This document shows, in pieces, positions 37,927 through 64,000 of a DNA stretch of 64,000 nucleotides. The notes under the pieces are model-generated. The model saw only the letters and a program-made list of their open reading frames with translations. It did no database searches and was not told the DNA's origin. The stretch covers positions 4,771,698 to 4,835,697 of the forward strand of contig OZ037765.1 in NCBI GenBank assembly GCA_964035545.1, in the 5' to 3' direction. How positions within the stretch are numbered: position 1 is the stretch's first letter; every line of letters begins with the position of its first letter. Both the position numbers and the translations under genes were made by a program. The stretch comes from Bugula neritina. Its lineage: Eukaryota; Bryozoa; Gymnolaemata; Cheilostomatida; Bugulidae.

Positions 37927-40900
37927 CTTTAAATATAGAGTTTGCACACTTCAGTGGTTAGTGCACAACTACTGGACCTGAACCGTATGGCTCGGATGCA
38001 AGCTGCGTATCGGCACCTTATTTCATTATAAATGCTCTGTGCAAATAACTTTTTCCTCGAATATGTTGCATTACGAGATATTGCAACTAGCTGGTTAATA
38101 GCTCCTAAAGAGGTGATATGCTTTTACACCTTGTAGCTATATAGACCATATGAAATAAGACACCAATAATTTGTATTAAAATAGTTAAAGATATAAATGT
38201 GGATATAGGAAGAGTAGATAACTCCATACATACATATATTGATCACATGATACTGCACACTCACCACACAATACAACACATGTGCGTTACTCACCATCCC
38301 AGACTGGCTGTAGTTTCTACCACCAGGTCCTCGGCCGCCATACTGCCCGCTGCCGAGAAGGTCATCATCAGCACCACTTCTCTGCCTGCCATGCCTCTCC
38401 ATGTCATCCTGACTCTGTCCGTACCCAGCCAGAGGTCTCCCAAACTCGTCATAACCTTCTTTTCCAGCGTATGCTTCTCCACCCATTCCAGGATATCCGA
38501 GATCTCCTGAGCGCCCGTAGCGGGCATCACCTTTCTTAGCAAATCTGGGATCACCGAGCTGAGCATACTGAGGCTCTGCATCCTGACCATAGCGGAGGTC
38601 TCCGCCTTGAGCATAGCGGGGGTCTCCCTCCTGCCCGTAGCGAGGGTCTACACCCTGACCATAGCGGGGGTCTCCCTCCTGCCCGTATTGAGGCTGACCA
38701 TAGCGAGTATCTCCGGGCTGGCCGTACACAGGCACGCTCAGCTCAGCTACAAACCTGGGGTCTCCTTTCTGTCCATACCCTGGCACATTCATCTCTGAGG
38801 TGTAGGCACCTGGGGCGTCACTTTCTCCACCACCATAGCCGTCACGTCCTGGAGCACCCTATAGTGTGCGATAAGTTATCATAAAGAAGCCAAGTCTATC
38901 GAATGAGATTTAATTACAACTGCTGCAGTAGTAGAGCAGGCTAACACTAAACCAGCATCTCAACACAAATAGAACAGGGTGACTATAACTTGAAGGTGAA
39001 TAGACACCATAAAGTGACCTTCACCTTGTACGGCTGAGCACCATAGCCGAGCTCAGAGAACTTGGCGGGTGGAACTCCTTGGTGAGAGCCGGCAGCACTC
39101 TGTGCCTGCTGATCCAGATACTCGAAGGGCTGCTGGTAGGCATCATGTGGAGGTCTGTTCCCATAGGCAGCTGAGCCGGGGGCAGCGGCGTACTGTGGAT
39201 AAACATTATATTATACAGTGTAGAAGAATGTAAAAATAATAGCATTTATACATAGAATGAATGTATTTATCCATAATAAAACAAGACACAACAAAGAATA
39301 TAACTTGGGAAGAGGATAAAGACTAGTTGACCTCGTAGAAAGGTCACCAACCCTCTCTCTCGATTACGGAAGTTGAACTACACGAGCAGGAAATGTCTAT
39401 TTTTAGTAGTGCAAGTATAGAGATACAGCCTACCTCCTCCCCGGGATAAGCTCCCGGCATTTGACCTTGAGATCCGCTGCCCTGTCTGTCAGCGTACTCC
39501 TCGCCAGCATGCTGCGGGCCGTCACCAACCCTCCCGGCTCCAGCGACACCAGGCTTAGGTTTAGGTTTCGGAGCCGGTTTACTGGGAACAGTCGGTTTGT
39601 CTGTTGATTGAAAACATAGAAGTGAGGCTACATTTTAATGTTTAAGAGAAAATAATTTGACGAATTAATAGAAAAACATGATGATTAGATTGACCAGGCA
39701 TGAGCGTGACATGATGGTCTTGACCTGCACTAAAATAGAGAAGATTTGCACATTCCACATTCCTAGAGTATGACTAAATGGTCCACGAGGAGTGGTTGTT
39801 ATGGTTGTATATGGCATGCTTATTACTAACCAACACACCGGAGAGTAATAAATTAACATTTAATGACACATTAGCAAGGTATGCAATTCTATGGTTCATT
39901 ACCACAATGCAATTTACATGAATACGATACGTAGCCATGCGAAACTTCTCAGGGTGAAGAAAAGTGAGAGTATAATATACAGAAGAGATAATGGTAGAGC
40001 AGCCTAAACTCATGGCGGAATACAACGAGTGTAAGCGTGCAGAGGTGGGTGGGTATACCACCACAAAACATCTTTACTATCAGCTAATCAGTATAAGGAA
40101 GGAATATGAAGCTAGCAATACTGATACTTTAGATGCAGAGACTGTACAATTTAAGAAGGCGGACTGACTTAACAAAATTCATATTACAAGTCACAATACT
40201 GGATACAAAGATGAAGGCGTATTGGCAATCGTATGCATAAATTATCTCTGCATTACGTAAACAGATTCCGACTATTCTGGCACAGAGTTACGCCTCAATA
40301 ATGAACAAACTGAGGGGGTGCTTTCTCCTCGCCCGCACACTTACCAAGTCTAAGCCTAATATAAGAGCTAATAAAACTGTGTTCTTGTAAGTTATAAAAT
40401 GACGTAACGTATGCATAGAGTTACTTCAAGAAAAAGAGATTAGAAGAATTAGAAGACATCCTTTGTCTTCAACCTACATATTTAATAACACCAACTAAAA
40501 CAGTTTAGTAAAAACGTAGTTGTGAAAATGCTCTGTGATTACAATTTTTTCAGTTTATTATGCTGCCATTATCGCTGCTGCCAGTGAGACTGAGAGTGAT
40601 GAAGCTATGGCAACACATTTGAGTAATCAACAAGCTGTGTGGACACGGCAATGCCGCAGCTGTAGTCCACTGGGCACGTGCGAACAACGATTACAGATAC
40701 AGTTCACATTTCGCACAAGCATGAAGACAAACCTTTGGGTTTGGGAGCCACTCCTGGTTTGTTCTTGGAGGGGACAGTAACCTGTTCTATCTCCACTCCT
40801 GTCATAGCGGCTTGTTTAGCAGAGGGTCTGGGCTCGGCAGACATTGTGTCTGTGAGTCTCACATCGCCCATACCTGTTGCAGTAGAAAACCATATAGAAC

Positions 40901-43900
40901 CTGGGCTAAATAATTCTACACATCACAAGCTATATGAGAGTTCACAGTGTATGGAGCATTTTTGAGAGTTGAGAAAAGGCTGAAATGGCTTCAGAATTAC
41001 TTAAAAAGTCATCTATCGTTGGTCTATCAAATTATATGCTAAAGATGCTACAAAAAACTGTTGTAGTAAACGATAATCCAGCGAATCACATGCTTAAAGT
41101 GCATTCCCGGTTCCCATAGCAATAAAATAACACCAGCATACAAAACAGTGAACAAAGAGACAGGAGATATAGAGCATTGGATAGAGTGTGGTAACTAATG
41201 TCTACTAAGTGACGTAATGGAGTCGGTGTGATACCCACCAGTAGAGAGCTGATAGAGAAAACCTAGCACACAACAACACAGTGTACAGTCACAAATTTTC
41301 ACAGATGCCCAATGAACAGGCAGGATACAAAATACATTGTCCAATGAGCAACGGCAGACACACAGCATCTTACACTGATAACGCAGGTTTACGATAAAAC
41401 TCATTTGAGAAAACATAGATTACCCAATGAACACGTGCATAAAGATTGTCCAATGACAACACACGGTACATAAATAATATGGCTAGTCCATTAGAAAGAC
41501 GGATGCATACAGAGAGAGAGAGAGTGAGCATACCTCTAGCCAGTTGCTCCAGCGACATATTAGGTCTATTGAAAGGCTCCTTCATACCGTGCACATTGTA
41601 ACACTCCCTGTACTCGGGTGCGTTGTATGGAGCACCAGCAGTGGCGTCTCCCTTGTTCGGTTTGACTAGCAGGTACTGGCACACGTGTGTGTACGTGTTG
41701 CCGTCCCTGGCCGGGTCATTGGCATAGATCTCTAGAGCATATTCTCCATTAACTGGCAGGTCAATGTCAACTCTGTGAAACATTTATTAGTAACTTTATT
41801 GAAAGTGGCTAAAAGAGCAAAGGACAAGAAACCAAGAAGTGAGAGAGAGATGAGTTTGTGGTAGACTTGTGAATTTATCAAAATGATAGAAAGTAAAATA
41901 ATTTACAAATAAACTTTAGATTGTCCATATTTTATGTTCGACTGAAATTACAAAAAGTATTTCCTGTAAAATGTGCAGTAGACTTGTGAATTGATCACTA
42001 TGATATAAAATAAAAAACATTTACATAATTACCATCTATATATATAAATGACAAAAATATTCCCTTTATTTATTATATTTTTTAAACATGAGTCAGAGTT
42101 GTCCCCTCCCTACGGGTACAGAATACCGCTGCTAACCTGCTAACAAACTCGTTGTCATCCTGTTTGATAGCCTGCTCACACTGCTTCTCGTTGGCATAGA
42201 CAGACATCAGCTTAGGCAGCACTCTCATTGGCTTAACCTTCTCAAAGTCCAGTTCTATATGTCCATCAGGGGCCACGATGACAGCATTTCTGTTGTTGGG
42301 AATGAGACCGGCCTGGTAGACGTCAGCACCTGTACAGACGCGAATACATATTCAGAGAGCTTTAGACACCAACACACATGCATGTGTGTACAAACTGTTG
42401 CGGATGTACATGCAAAGATGAACCAGAATGCAACAGTCGAACTACTCGTATACATTGAAACTCTCATACCACAAATACAGATCTACAACATCTTTATATT
42501 TTCAATAGCAAAATACAAAAAATGCACAAATTGAAGAATTAGGCTACCTGGACCCCAGTTAGTGTCAGAAACAAATGGATAGGGTTCGGCGTTGGGGTAC
42601 GGAGTCTCACAGATGATCTTGTATTCACACACAGCATTGTAGACATTCTCATCCTGAAATCTTCTCTTTATCTGTTCATAGAAACACAGTATACAGTAAG
42701 TAGTTAGTGTGAGTAAAGAATTAGTGAGTAGAGAATTAGTGTGAGTAGAAAGTTAGAGTGAGTAGAAAGTCAGAGTGAGTAGAGAGTTAGTGTGAGTAGA
42801 TAGTTGGTAGAGAGCGAGTATTGAGTATAGAGTTAGTGTGAGTATAGAGTGCAAGGGAATAGTTTCATAGTACTATAACAAAGTAAATAAAAATCAAGTG
42901 ACAGTACATAGTAGTAGTACATATATTACAGTAACTGACAAAACAAGACAATAACATAATAGAATGTTGGGTGAAACTCTACTGTACATTACTACAGCCT
43001 GCTATTACAGTCATATATCATAGTATGTCATGCACTAATCACTTGACTCCGGAAGATATTGACATGTATACATTACAATCGACAGGAGCGCCAGGTGCTC
43101 TTATTACTAGTGACAAGCTGGCTGATTGCATTTCATATGATGTATAATTAATGACTGGTACAGACAGCGGCATGTAAAAAATATAGTTAACTACAGAGTG
43201 AGATGAAAAGACAACTCCTCAAACATAGAATATATGCATAACTTGGCCAATTATGGTATAGACAACTATAACAGAATTACTTGAACTATAAATAGTAATA
43301 AGCCAACCAAACTGTATTAAAGTCAACTTTTATTTAACTATTCAACAAACTACACTTCAGTATGTCTATAGTTAATAACCACCCATGATACTCCTTAGTA
43401 ATGTGGGGATAACTACGATGAGAAATGACAAGTGCTGTCTACAAATACCATGTGAGGTAAAAGACTGGTGGTGTAGGGCCAACGCTGACTTTGTACCAAC
43501 AGGTTAAAAGGTCAGAACATTGAGGAAAGTTTTCCCATTGAATAGCTAAAAGGAACTGACCTGGGTAGAGTAGACAGTGAGGTAGTAGAAGCCTTTGACA
43601 GGAGCTCTAACAAACAGGTTCACCTGGCCATCACGTGTCTCCTGAATGCCGTACCTGGTAAGTTTTACACCTATAATAACACATAACATAACATAGAGCA
43701 TTGGGCCTCTTGCTACTATACAAATAATAATAACTCATTTTTAATCAAGTGGATAAAAAACAACTGCACATTGGCTAACTGCTCCAATCACAGCCAATCA
43801 CACACAGGATAACATTGACTAACCTCCTAGCTCATCCTTGCAGCTTTCTCCATACAGCAGCTTAAAGGTGAAGGACAGGGGATTAAAATTCCCAAGAGAA

Positions 43901-46900
43901 ATGCTGGCACAGCCATTCTGGGTGGCGATAACTCCGCTATGGTGACTCAGAAATCTCAAGTCATTCTTGAAGAATGCACTTTTAGTAACAGGCAGGTCCT
44001 CAAAGTCGTACATGCTGTGATAAAAACTGCGTATTGTAATAAAAACACAAAAGTCAAAGTATATAATAAATACTGCACATCTACAAGACTGTTGCAACTG
44101 AAAAAGAATATAGAGTTGTCTCCTCACTGGAACAGAATATTGCCAAGAAAACCCAATCAAATAATCAATACACTTAGTAAACCATAAAATAACACAAAAT
44201 TACGACGAAATGTTGTAACAGGAAGCTGTTTAAAGAGACATATATCTAATGTGCAACATATTGTTCTCTGATTGGTGAGGTGTGTTAATCACTACTATCC
44301 TTGGAAATATATTAACAAATAACGTAATTTAATTGTATGAAAGCAAAACTCTTCCCCTATATGTTCCCCAAAGAAGCAATTAAATTTTATTGATAGAAAA
44401 TGTGGTAGCAGGAGTAACATGTTATTCTATTTTCGGGAGTAACTTCCCCTAGTGGGTTTCAGGTTTATAGATTTTTATGTATTCTTCAATATTGAAATCT
44501 ACCCTAAGACTAAATCTAACTGTATGCATTTCAGTCATAGATTCTGTTAATGAAGATGGCACGACTCTAACATCTTTATTAAAATATATTTCTAATGCCA
44601 AGTCCAAAATAATAGAATGTAGTAATGGAACCACGAACTACTACAGCCATGAGCACATGCATTAGGCGTGTCTTTATAAATCACTCAATACCATCAGTTT
44701 TACTGGTATTTGATAACTGCACTGAATCAGAATCTGCTATCTCCATTACATATGAGTAATATTTTAGTGCCCTAGTTAAACCAATTCTTGGTACAGCTAG
44801 TGTTTGTAGAGTGTAGCCAATGGCATGCCACTTTAGATGACACATAGTATGCTATCTATACAATGACTGGCTGTTACACTAAGACCTAAGTAAATAGCAG
44901 AGCAAATCATAAACCGTGTAATGAGATATGTTGTAATGGCAGTGACACCATTTCAAAGGTTATAATCCTATGCTGATGATAGACAACAAGTTGTAGCTAG
45001 TACATTACTAGGAGGTCAGCTGGTATATTACTAGCTAGTGTCTAACTTGAGAATGTAATAAACTACACGCATTCTAACCTTGTATTATATAAATATCATA
45101 ATCAACTTTAACTTGGATAGCTCAAGTAGAAAAACTGATGAATATTTACTTATTCAATGTTGCAATAAACTGCCAATTCAAAAATATATTCTAATGAAAT
45201 TGTTTCTTATCTAAACTATTCATATCTAACACTCTGTTTAGGGGTTAGAGCGCTGGCTTAGTAAACACGAGGTCAGTATTTCAATTCCCAGTGAAGGCCT
45301 TTCATATCTACCACGTGTACAACACAGTTTAGTGAGATGGTTGTGACGGCAACCCAAGCCGACTGGAACACAGAGAGAGAGAACCTGAGCTAAGAACCAA
45401 CCTGAGTGGTTGTCTGAGAAGCTGCCACTTCGGGTCCTCGGGGAAGTGGGAGTAGACGAGAGCCTCTGGGTCAGGGCAGAAGTAGAAGTCATCGTACTCG
45501 TACACCATGTTCTTCGGTACATTGCAGTCGTTGGACTGGAGGTACCTGTGGAGGAATACGAGGAGTATATAGATCTGATATCGTAGGGGAACATACAGGA
45601 CTGGTATTGTAGGAGAACATATAGGTAAAATATTACAGTGTAACACGCACTACGTTCCCACCGCTTCCTTTTAATGGATTTTTCATTAGATATTTGAGAG
45701 CAGGTCAAGTGAATAAAATAACAATCATAAATTAATGCAAACCCATTCATAGTATCCATTTGATGTTATTGGAACACCCTAATAAAGGTTCTTTACTGTA
45801 GTGTATATTTATTATAAGGTAAACTTAATATACTTGATGTAAAAATTCATAAATCAGTAAGGAAACATTGTAGTTTGGTGTTGGGTTTAGTGTGATGAAC
45901 AATGTCTAGCGATCTCAACCCCCTATGGTGGAGTGAGATCACAAGAGTGCAGACGTACCGAGTGGCCCAGTGGCAGTCAACCAGCTGCCAGGCATCGTCC
46001 ACGAAGATCACATTCCAGCTGTGGTTGAACTTCTGGTCCTGGAGGGAGGATCCTGGTCTCACCTCTATACCCTTAGCGTAGCCCACCACAGTGATGCACG
46101 GTATTCCAGCGTAGCTGGAGGATTATATACACACATGGTTAGTATTGATGACAAGGAATAGTAGTAGAAGTACAAAAAGCATTACGAGATTTGTACTGGT
46201 TATATCTTTACTGCTTCTAAAGACATTTAGGTGCAGCAGTGGAGAAATTGAGATAGCATAGGTTCTTTAATTTTCTTGAAAAAAATTGGTTTGAAATTCC
46301 CATGAAAAAATAACTTCTTTTGCTACATTTCTAATCTAGAACGCAGAGTTTTCTCCATTACTGCACCTACCTCTCTAAGAAAAAAACGAAGTACAGATAT
46401 ACCCTGAATATTTTCACATTATGGCTTAAATTTAAAAATAGAGGATAAAACTCTGCGTACAGAAATACTTTCTACCATTCTCCAGAACTTCTACCTGACT
46501 TAAGATTTAGTTATATTCAGTTGTTGTACATTACACTTAAAGCACCAACAGTTAAATATAACTGAAGACAGGCAATAAAATCAGAAAATATATCTAAAAA
46601 TTGTGAACAGTTCAAGCTTTCGCACCATTTGCAACAGCTTCTGTAATTCTATAACTCTTTTAATGAGACAGTGTGTAAAACTCGGCGAAACTTCAAGGCA
46701 TAGCCCAACTAAAAGAGTGGTAAAATTCTACATACTGTTTCACGAGAGCATAAATTTGAGTGGACCTAAATTTCATTCACTACATATTTTTACAATAGAG
46801 CGGTTATTCACGCTCCTTACACAATATCAAAGTCCCATTGACTGTACTTTTGTATGGTGAAGTGGGTCCACATTGCCAAACAGAAATGTGTTAATAATAG

Positions 46901-48640
46901 CACCAATGTTTACATAACAAGTAGAAAACCACTTTGAAAAAACACCGGCACTAGTGAGTTTATCTAACCCACTACACGCTACAAGTTCATATAAATAGCA
47001 CACAAGATAACTGCTTTCCCATGAAGTACTGCCGTCGTAGAAGTAGGTTTCTTAACTTACAGACACAAGAGCTCATAGATCCTGCAGTAGGTAGTCTTGT
47101 TGTCTCTGAAGCTCATGAGCAGCTCTTCGGGGGAGCTTGGTGGAGCCCCCGCAAACTCAATACTGTACATGTGCTTACATGTCATCCAGCGAAACAGTAC
47201 TCTGAATATAGAATAGTGTACTAAGTGTCTCAGTAAGACTGCTGACATCAGAACATATAATGTTCCTCCATACAATTTATACTAAGTTCTGCCATTTCAA
47301 ATTTGTGAAAGTCTGGCATTTATTAAATTTGGTGATAGAAAAACAAAATTATCATGAGACTGGGTTATAATATAAGGATAAGTTGTCTGTATTCACACTT
47401 GAGTATCCATAAAAAACCTTTTACAGAATACAAAGCACTTTGTTGACTAAAATCAGTAAACCTGGAGCTTGTTGATAGATCTGCACCATGAATATATATG
47501 TTTCAGCTTAAAAATATACTATACAACTTATTGACAGATTTACTTGAACTCAACTAGCCATCTTTAGCCTAATGATTGGTAATTTACAATTATAGCAACA
47601 TTTACTTATTGCTGGCAAAGTTGCTTTACATTAGTGGAGCAAATTAAATCAAGCATAATTCCTATGAATGGCAAAATCAATATGTTACAATATTACATAC
47701 TAGCACCTCTTCATTATAGGCTACATCTGGAGCAAGTACAATGTGCTACAGTAACTATCTTCACTGTAAACATATAATAGACAGTGCACAATATATTCTA
47801 TATATAGTTTCAAAGCAGCAACTACATGCATGCATCGCCAATACATGGAAAGCAGACGTCTACAAGTTGATATAGTTGCCTAACCCGCTGTTCCGGCTTA
47901 TGTAGGTAGGGGGTTCAGCTACACCCCCCCAAACAAAGACACTAGAATTAAAAATACCTGGCTGCTTCTACATCACTCCACCTCTCAGTATACACAAGAT
48001 GGAATAGCAAGTCTTTAAAAGAGTCATGCTGCATCTCAGCTACCTAAAGCGGGTAGAATACATTGAACTAAGGTTTAGCATTGATTGACCACGTTGCCTT
48101 TGGGAGTGCCTCGCAGCAAACCCCTCTCTATATAGCATGCTGAAGCAGACAGACAGACAGACAGACTAATTCTGTCGTCATTAAAGCGCATATGAAATAC
48201 TACGTCTATATGAACACATGCTTTTAGTAGTTCTGCATACAGGCGAGGTGACCGGTACAACTAAAACATCCGTATGCCATTTCTACCGCCAGCAGGGGTC
48301 AAATTTGAAAACATAGGCATCTTACCGAGCTTTCATCAAGTTATTTTTCCACGATTTACAATATATGAGATGGTAAAGCAAATCCTTGAAGCAATAATGT
48401 TCATTCAAGGCTACCTGCAGTAGTAGTAAAGGTTGATCATACAACATTATTAGTTCAGTTCACTGAATAGTCTTACTAGCGGTGAGCGCAGTCACATACC
48501 TGCATAGCATGTTGGTCAGCCTGTAGGAAGGTCTGCTCTCCAGGGTATCTCTGAGACCGCAACCATGCTGGCGCAGCAGCATATGGCATCGATGATGTGT
48601 TGACCAGCTGAGGCTGGAAATTGTCCGGAGCCCTCATCAT
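37729..48640 (-). CDS. Hillarin/KY-like protein 2, with alternative exon pair and repeat tail
   Basis: Exons descending: 48640-48500, either 48414-48326 or 48043-47958, then 47201-47061, 46114-45959, 45545-45402, 44014-43824, 43670-43561, 42671-42548, 42329-42137, 41772-41534, 40873-40733, 39600-39434, 39192-39025, 38858-38295, and possibly 37926-37729. Phases agree throughout; about 920 residues. The N-terminal half parallels gene 1: transglutaminase-like domain (TTYCRIYELLC, GYAKGIEVRPG, HSWNVIF, LVDCHWA), then KY Ig-like segments. Lys111 again replaces the catalytic Cys while His and Asp remain. The C-terminal 400 residues are unlike gene 1: a Pro/Lys-rich linker (PAPKPKPKPG) and a Tyr/Gly-rich octapeptide tail. 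The first exon starts with ATGATG right after an AG, so more 5' coding exons may exist. The last exon has a poor acceptor and is uncertain. A cytoskeletal scaffold role is inferred. Confidence 0.82.
38440..38790 (-). repeat. 24-bp coding repeat (Tyr-Gly-Gln-x-Gly-Asp-Pro-Arg)
   Basis: About ten to twelve degenerate copies of an eight-codon unit (YGQEGDPR, YAQGGDLR, FAKKGDAR and so on) in the exon 38858-38295. Tyr at position 1 and Asp at position 6 are the best kept. Low-complexity, probably disordered. Confidence 0.85.
42690..42850. repeat. Degenerate (GAGTAGA/GTTAGTGT) repeat
   Basis: Roughly eight variants of GTGAGTAGAGAGTTAGT in the intron between the exons at 42671 and 43561 of hillarin-like gene 2. 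No function is apparent. Confidence 0.6.
45236..45305 (+). mobile_element. tRNA-derived SINE head
   Basis: GGGGTTAGAGCGCTGGCTTA resembles a Pol III A-box region, and ATTTCAATTCCCAGTGAAGG a degraded B-box. The CCCAGTGAAGGCC end matches CCCAGTAAAGACC of the SINE at 20032-20356. It is an intronic fragment in hillarin-like gene 2, not a functional tRNA. Confidence 0.55.
46228..46369. mobile_element. Short inverted-repeat element (MITE-like), copy 3
   Basis: In the intron 46115-47060 of hillarin-like gene 2. Ends TAGGTGCAGCAGTGGAGA and the complement of TAGGTGCAGTAATGGAGA, the best preserved ends of the three copies. Confidence 0.65.
47958..48043 (-). CDS. Alternative exon b of hillarin-like gene 2
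   Basis: The 86-nt exon encodes VAEMQHDSFKDLLFHLVYTE and ends in phase 2. It is flanked by a TTTAG acceptor and a GTATTT donor. It is homologous to exon a and to residues around 258-280 of gene 1 (VAKTEHNSFRDLIWDLIY). Confidence 0.75.
48326..48414 (-). CDS. Alternative exon a of hillarin-like gene 2
   Basis: The 89-nt exon encodes VALNEHYCFKDLLYHLIYCK and ends in phase 2, like exon b, with CTGCAG acceptor and GTAAGA donor. Because neither length is a multiple of three, including both or neither exon would shift the frame, so exactly one must be chosen. Confidence 0.75.
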
Positions 48641-54440
<5,800 letters not shown>

Positions 54441-56042
54441 TTCCGTGTCTGACACACACAGTCTAACACTGCCAAGAGTATTAAATTGTGTTCATCTGAT
54501 TTTATCTCAAAAACTAAAGACTGTTTATCTTAATTTATTAATAATTTTCTTGTTATTAGATTGATTCGAAGTTTATTTGATTTTACTAGGTTTTATACTT
54601 TTTTACGATCCTTGCTTACAAGAGATGAGTGAGCTATTCACTCATGTAAAGTTTTATACTCTTGAAATGCATTTCCTGTAAGATTTTGTAATTCATTTCC
54701 TTGTATAGTGTCACTCGCACTTCAATGCTATATGTCCATGTGAAACATTTAGATTTATTTTGTCAATTGGTTTGTAGAAGTAACCAACTAGTTTCCTGTT
54801 ATCTACACAATTTAACACTTGTGGACTGGTTAATATTTCATTCCATTAAAGTAATTTTTAAATCAAAAATTTTTTTACAAAATTCAAAGTCAATATCTTT
54901 TTTAATTCATGCAATAAATTGTTATGATTTGTCTTGCAGGGTAACTGCTATGCAGATACAAACTATATCTTCTTTTTTGAGTTTGACTTAAGATATTCTG
55001 ATTACACTTTGACTCTACATGAATATCCACTAAATCTACTTTTACAGTCGCAGTATTTGCAGATATTTCACTTTATTATTGTTCACAGGCCCATCAAAAA
55101 GAAAGTATAGCATAACCACAGTCAATGATAATTTTCATGCAAGGTTTTTTAATTCTTCTATATTCTTGTTCATAAAAACATGACTCCTGCAACCAAGATC
55201 TTTTAAGTTAGATAATTGAATCAGCAATGCAGCTGGCCCCATGTCTTGAATGTTTAGCTAGAGATTTATAAGGTTAGATAGTGCCAATTAGTGTGCATCA
55301 ACTATTTCTTGGTATGGTAATAAGCCAATTATTTTTTAATTGTATCCAATTCATCACTATCAAACATGACAAACTTGCCGTGTTAATTTTTATCATGCCA
55401 TAATTATAAATGTCATAAAAATAATATCCAATTGCTGATCCATTTCATTGACTGCGTTAATGTCATTAGAGGTGAACTCAGTTTTATTTTTAATATTCAT
55501 GCACTGTTATTAAATAGATAAATTTTCTATTAGCTATAACTGCATTATATATACCAAGTTGACATTTTTAACAACAGTATATTTTATATACCATCTGTGT
55601 ACATAATGCACATGTATAGGCTACAGCTAGCAAAGCTAATATGGAAAACTTTGGGGGAAATAATTTGATATAAAATAGCCTACCTGTGTGTAGAGTGTAT
55701 AGCATATATTATATATGTATATACCATTTATATAGTTCTAGTACTGTACACGGTACTAATAATTATGCTTCCTGTACCACAAGGCAACAAACATACTGGC
55801 GCTTATATTTTACTTACGTAGCAATGAAGTTGTTTCCTCCTAAGAAGTTTGCTTGTAACTAGTTTCTGCATATCTAATAATTATTGGTGGAGTAGCTAAA
55901 ACGTCATTTCCGTGTTGCCTGTAAAAATTTCCTGATACATTTTATGCAGGTTCAGTTTGAGATTTTACAATCTAACTTTTATTCTAAGCTCATTTTCTAG
56001 CTTTAAGTCATCAAGACTCTTGTGGCACTTTTATAGTAAATA
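54441..56042. other. Intergenic, SLC66A2 3' side and p38 5' flank
   Basis: AT-rich, no coding exon recognised. Contains the probable 3' UTR of SLC66A2 and the promoter of the p38 gene. Confidence 0.45.
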
Positions 56043-63872
<7,830 letters not shown>

Positions 63873-64000
63873 TGGCCGCAGTATGCCGACGTAGTTGATG
63901 CTACAGCTGCATGATGATTTAAACTATTAAACTCAATTTATATATGCGAAACTGCTTCACAATGCCAAATACCTTGTGGGAAGTGATTTTATAATAGAAC
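63873..64000. other. 3' flank of p38
   Basis: Beginning of the 3' UTR; no polyadenylation signal before the window ends. Confidence 0.4.

Noticed and set aside
37955-38030. tRNA-like sequence (CAGTGGTTAGTGCACAACTA...)
   Set aside because: A-box-like only; no convincing B-box or cloverleaf. Possibly an old SINE fragment.
38124-38294. Read-through of the hillarin 2 repeat exon into the intron as the natural C-terminus
   Set aside because: A strong GTGAGT donor follows GGGATG, and the downstream residues are random and AT-rich.
45236-45305. Functional tRNA gene
   Set aside because: A-box and B-box are degraded and no full cloverleaf forms; better explained as a SINE head.

Overview
This is an AT-rich, intron-rich animal (metazoan) nuclear DNA window. 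Four or five ordinary host genes can be assembled exon by exon, with GT-AG introns and consistent phases. They are a PPP1R42-type leucine-rich-repeat protein (+), two tandem kyphoscoliosis-peptidase/hillarin-like cytoskeletal proteins (-), the PQ-loop transporter SLC66A2 (+) and a p38 MAP kinase with its TGY activation motif (+). The gene set fits a non-vertebrate animal, perhaps a marine invertebrate, but I cannot name the species from sequence alone.

Layout. 1-15,640 is a graveyard of transposable elements. It holds three copies of a composite of LINE and Ty3/Gypsy fragments (1-1409, 3244-5330, 6050-7176 plus 8215-8497), an unclassified insertion (7177-8214) and an internally deleted LINE (8498-9225). 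It also holds two truncated antisense Ty3/Gypsy elements that carry a zinc-finger ORF between integrase and 3' LTR (1410-3245 and 9226-12631), a probable solo LTR (13258-13607) and a complete but dead Tc1/mariner copy with TIRs and TA duplications (13865-15636). 16,435-23,709 is PPP1R42. 24,405-37,700 is hillarin-like gene 1, whose first intron contains a 5.15-kb foldback-type element with ~555-bp inverted repeats. 37,729-48,640 is hillarin-like gene 2, which has a pair of probably mutually exclusive exons and a long Tyr/Gly-rich repeat tail. 48,641-51,491 is a repeat-rich divergent intergenic region. 51,492-54,440 is SLC66A2 and 56,043-63,872 is p38.

The host genes are not an operon with one shared job, although the two hillarin-like genes are clear tandem paralogues in one orientation and lie remarkably close (28 bp between the inferred stop of gene 2 and the ATG of gene 1). 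Introns are littered with short inverted-repeat elements, tRNA-derived SINE heads and tandem repeats. In at least two places (intron 7 of hillarin 1 and intron 3 of SLC66A2) the tandem repeat contains copies of the splice site itself.

Most interesting items: the zinc-finger ORF3 of the Ty3/Gypsy family; the foldback element with a 7-bp target duplication and 21-bp coding-like subrepeats; the tandem exon pair in hillarin 2; and the splice-site-bearing tandem repeats. All family assignments rest on motif reading without database searches.
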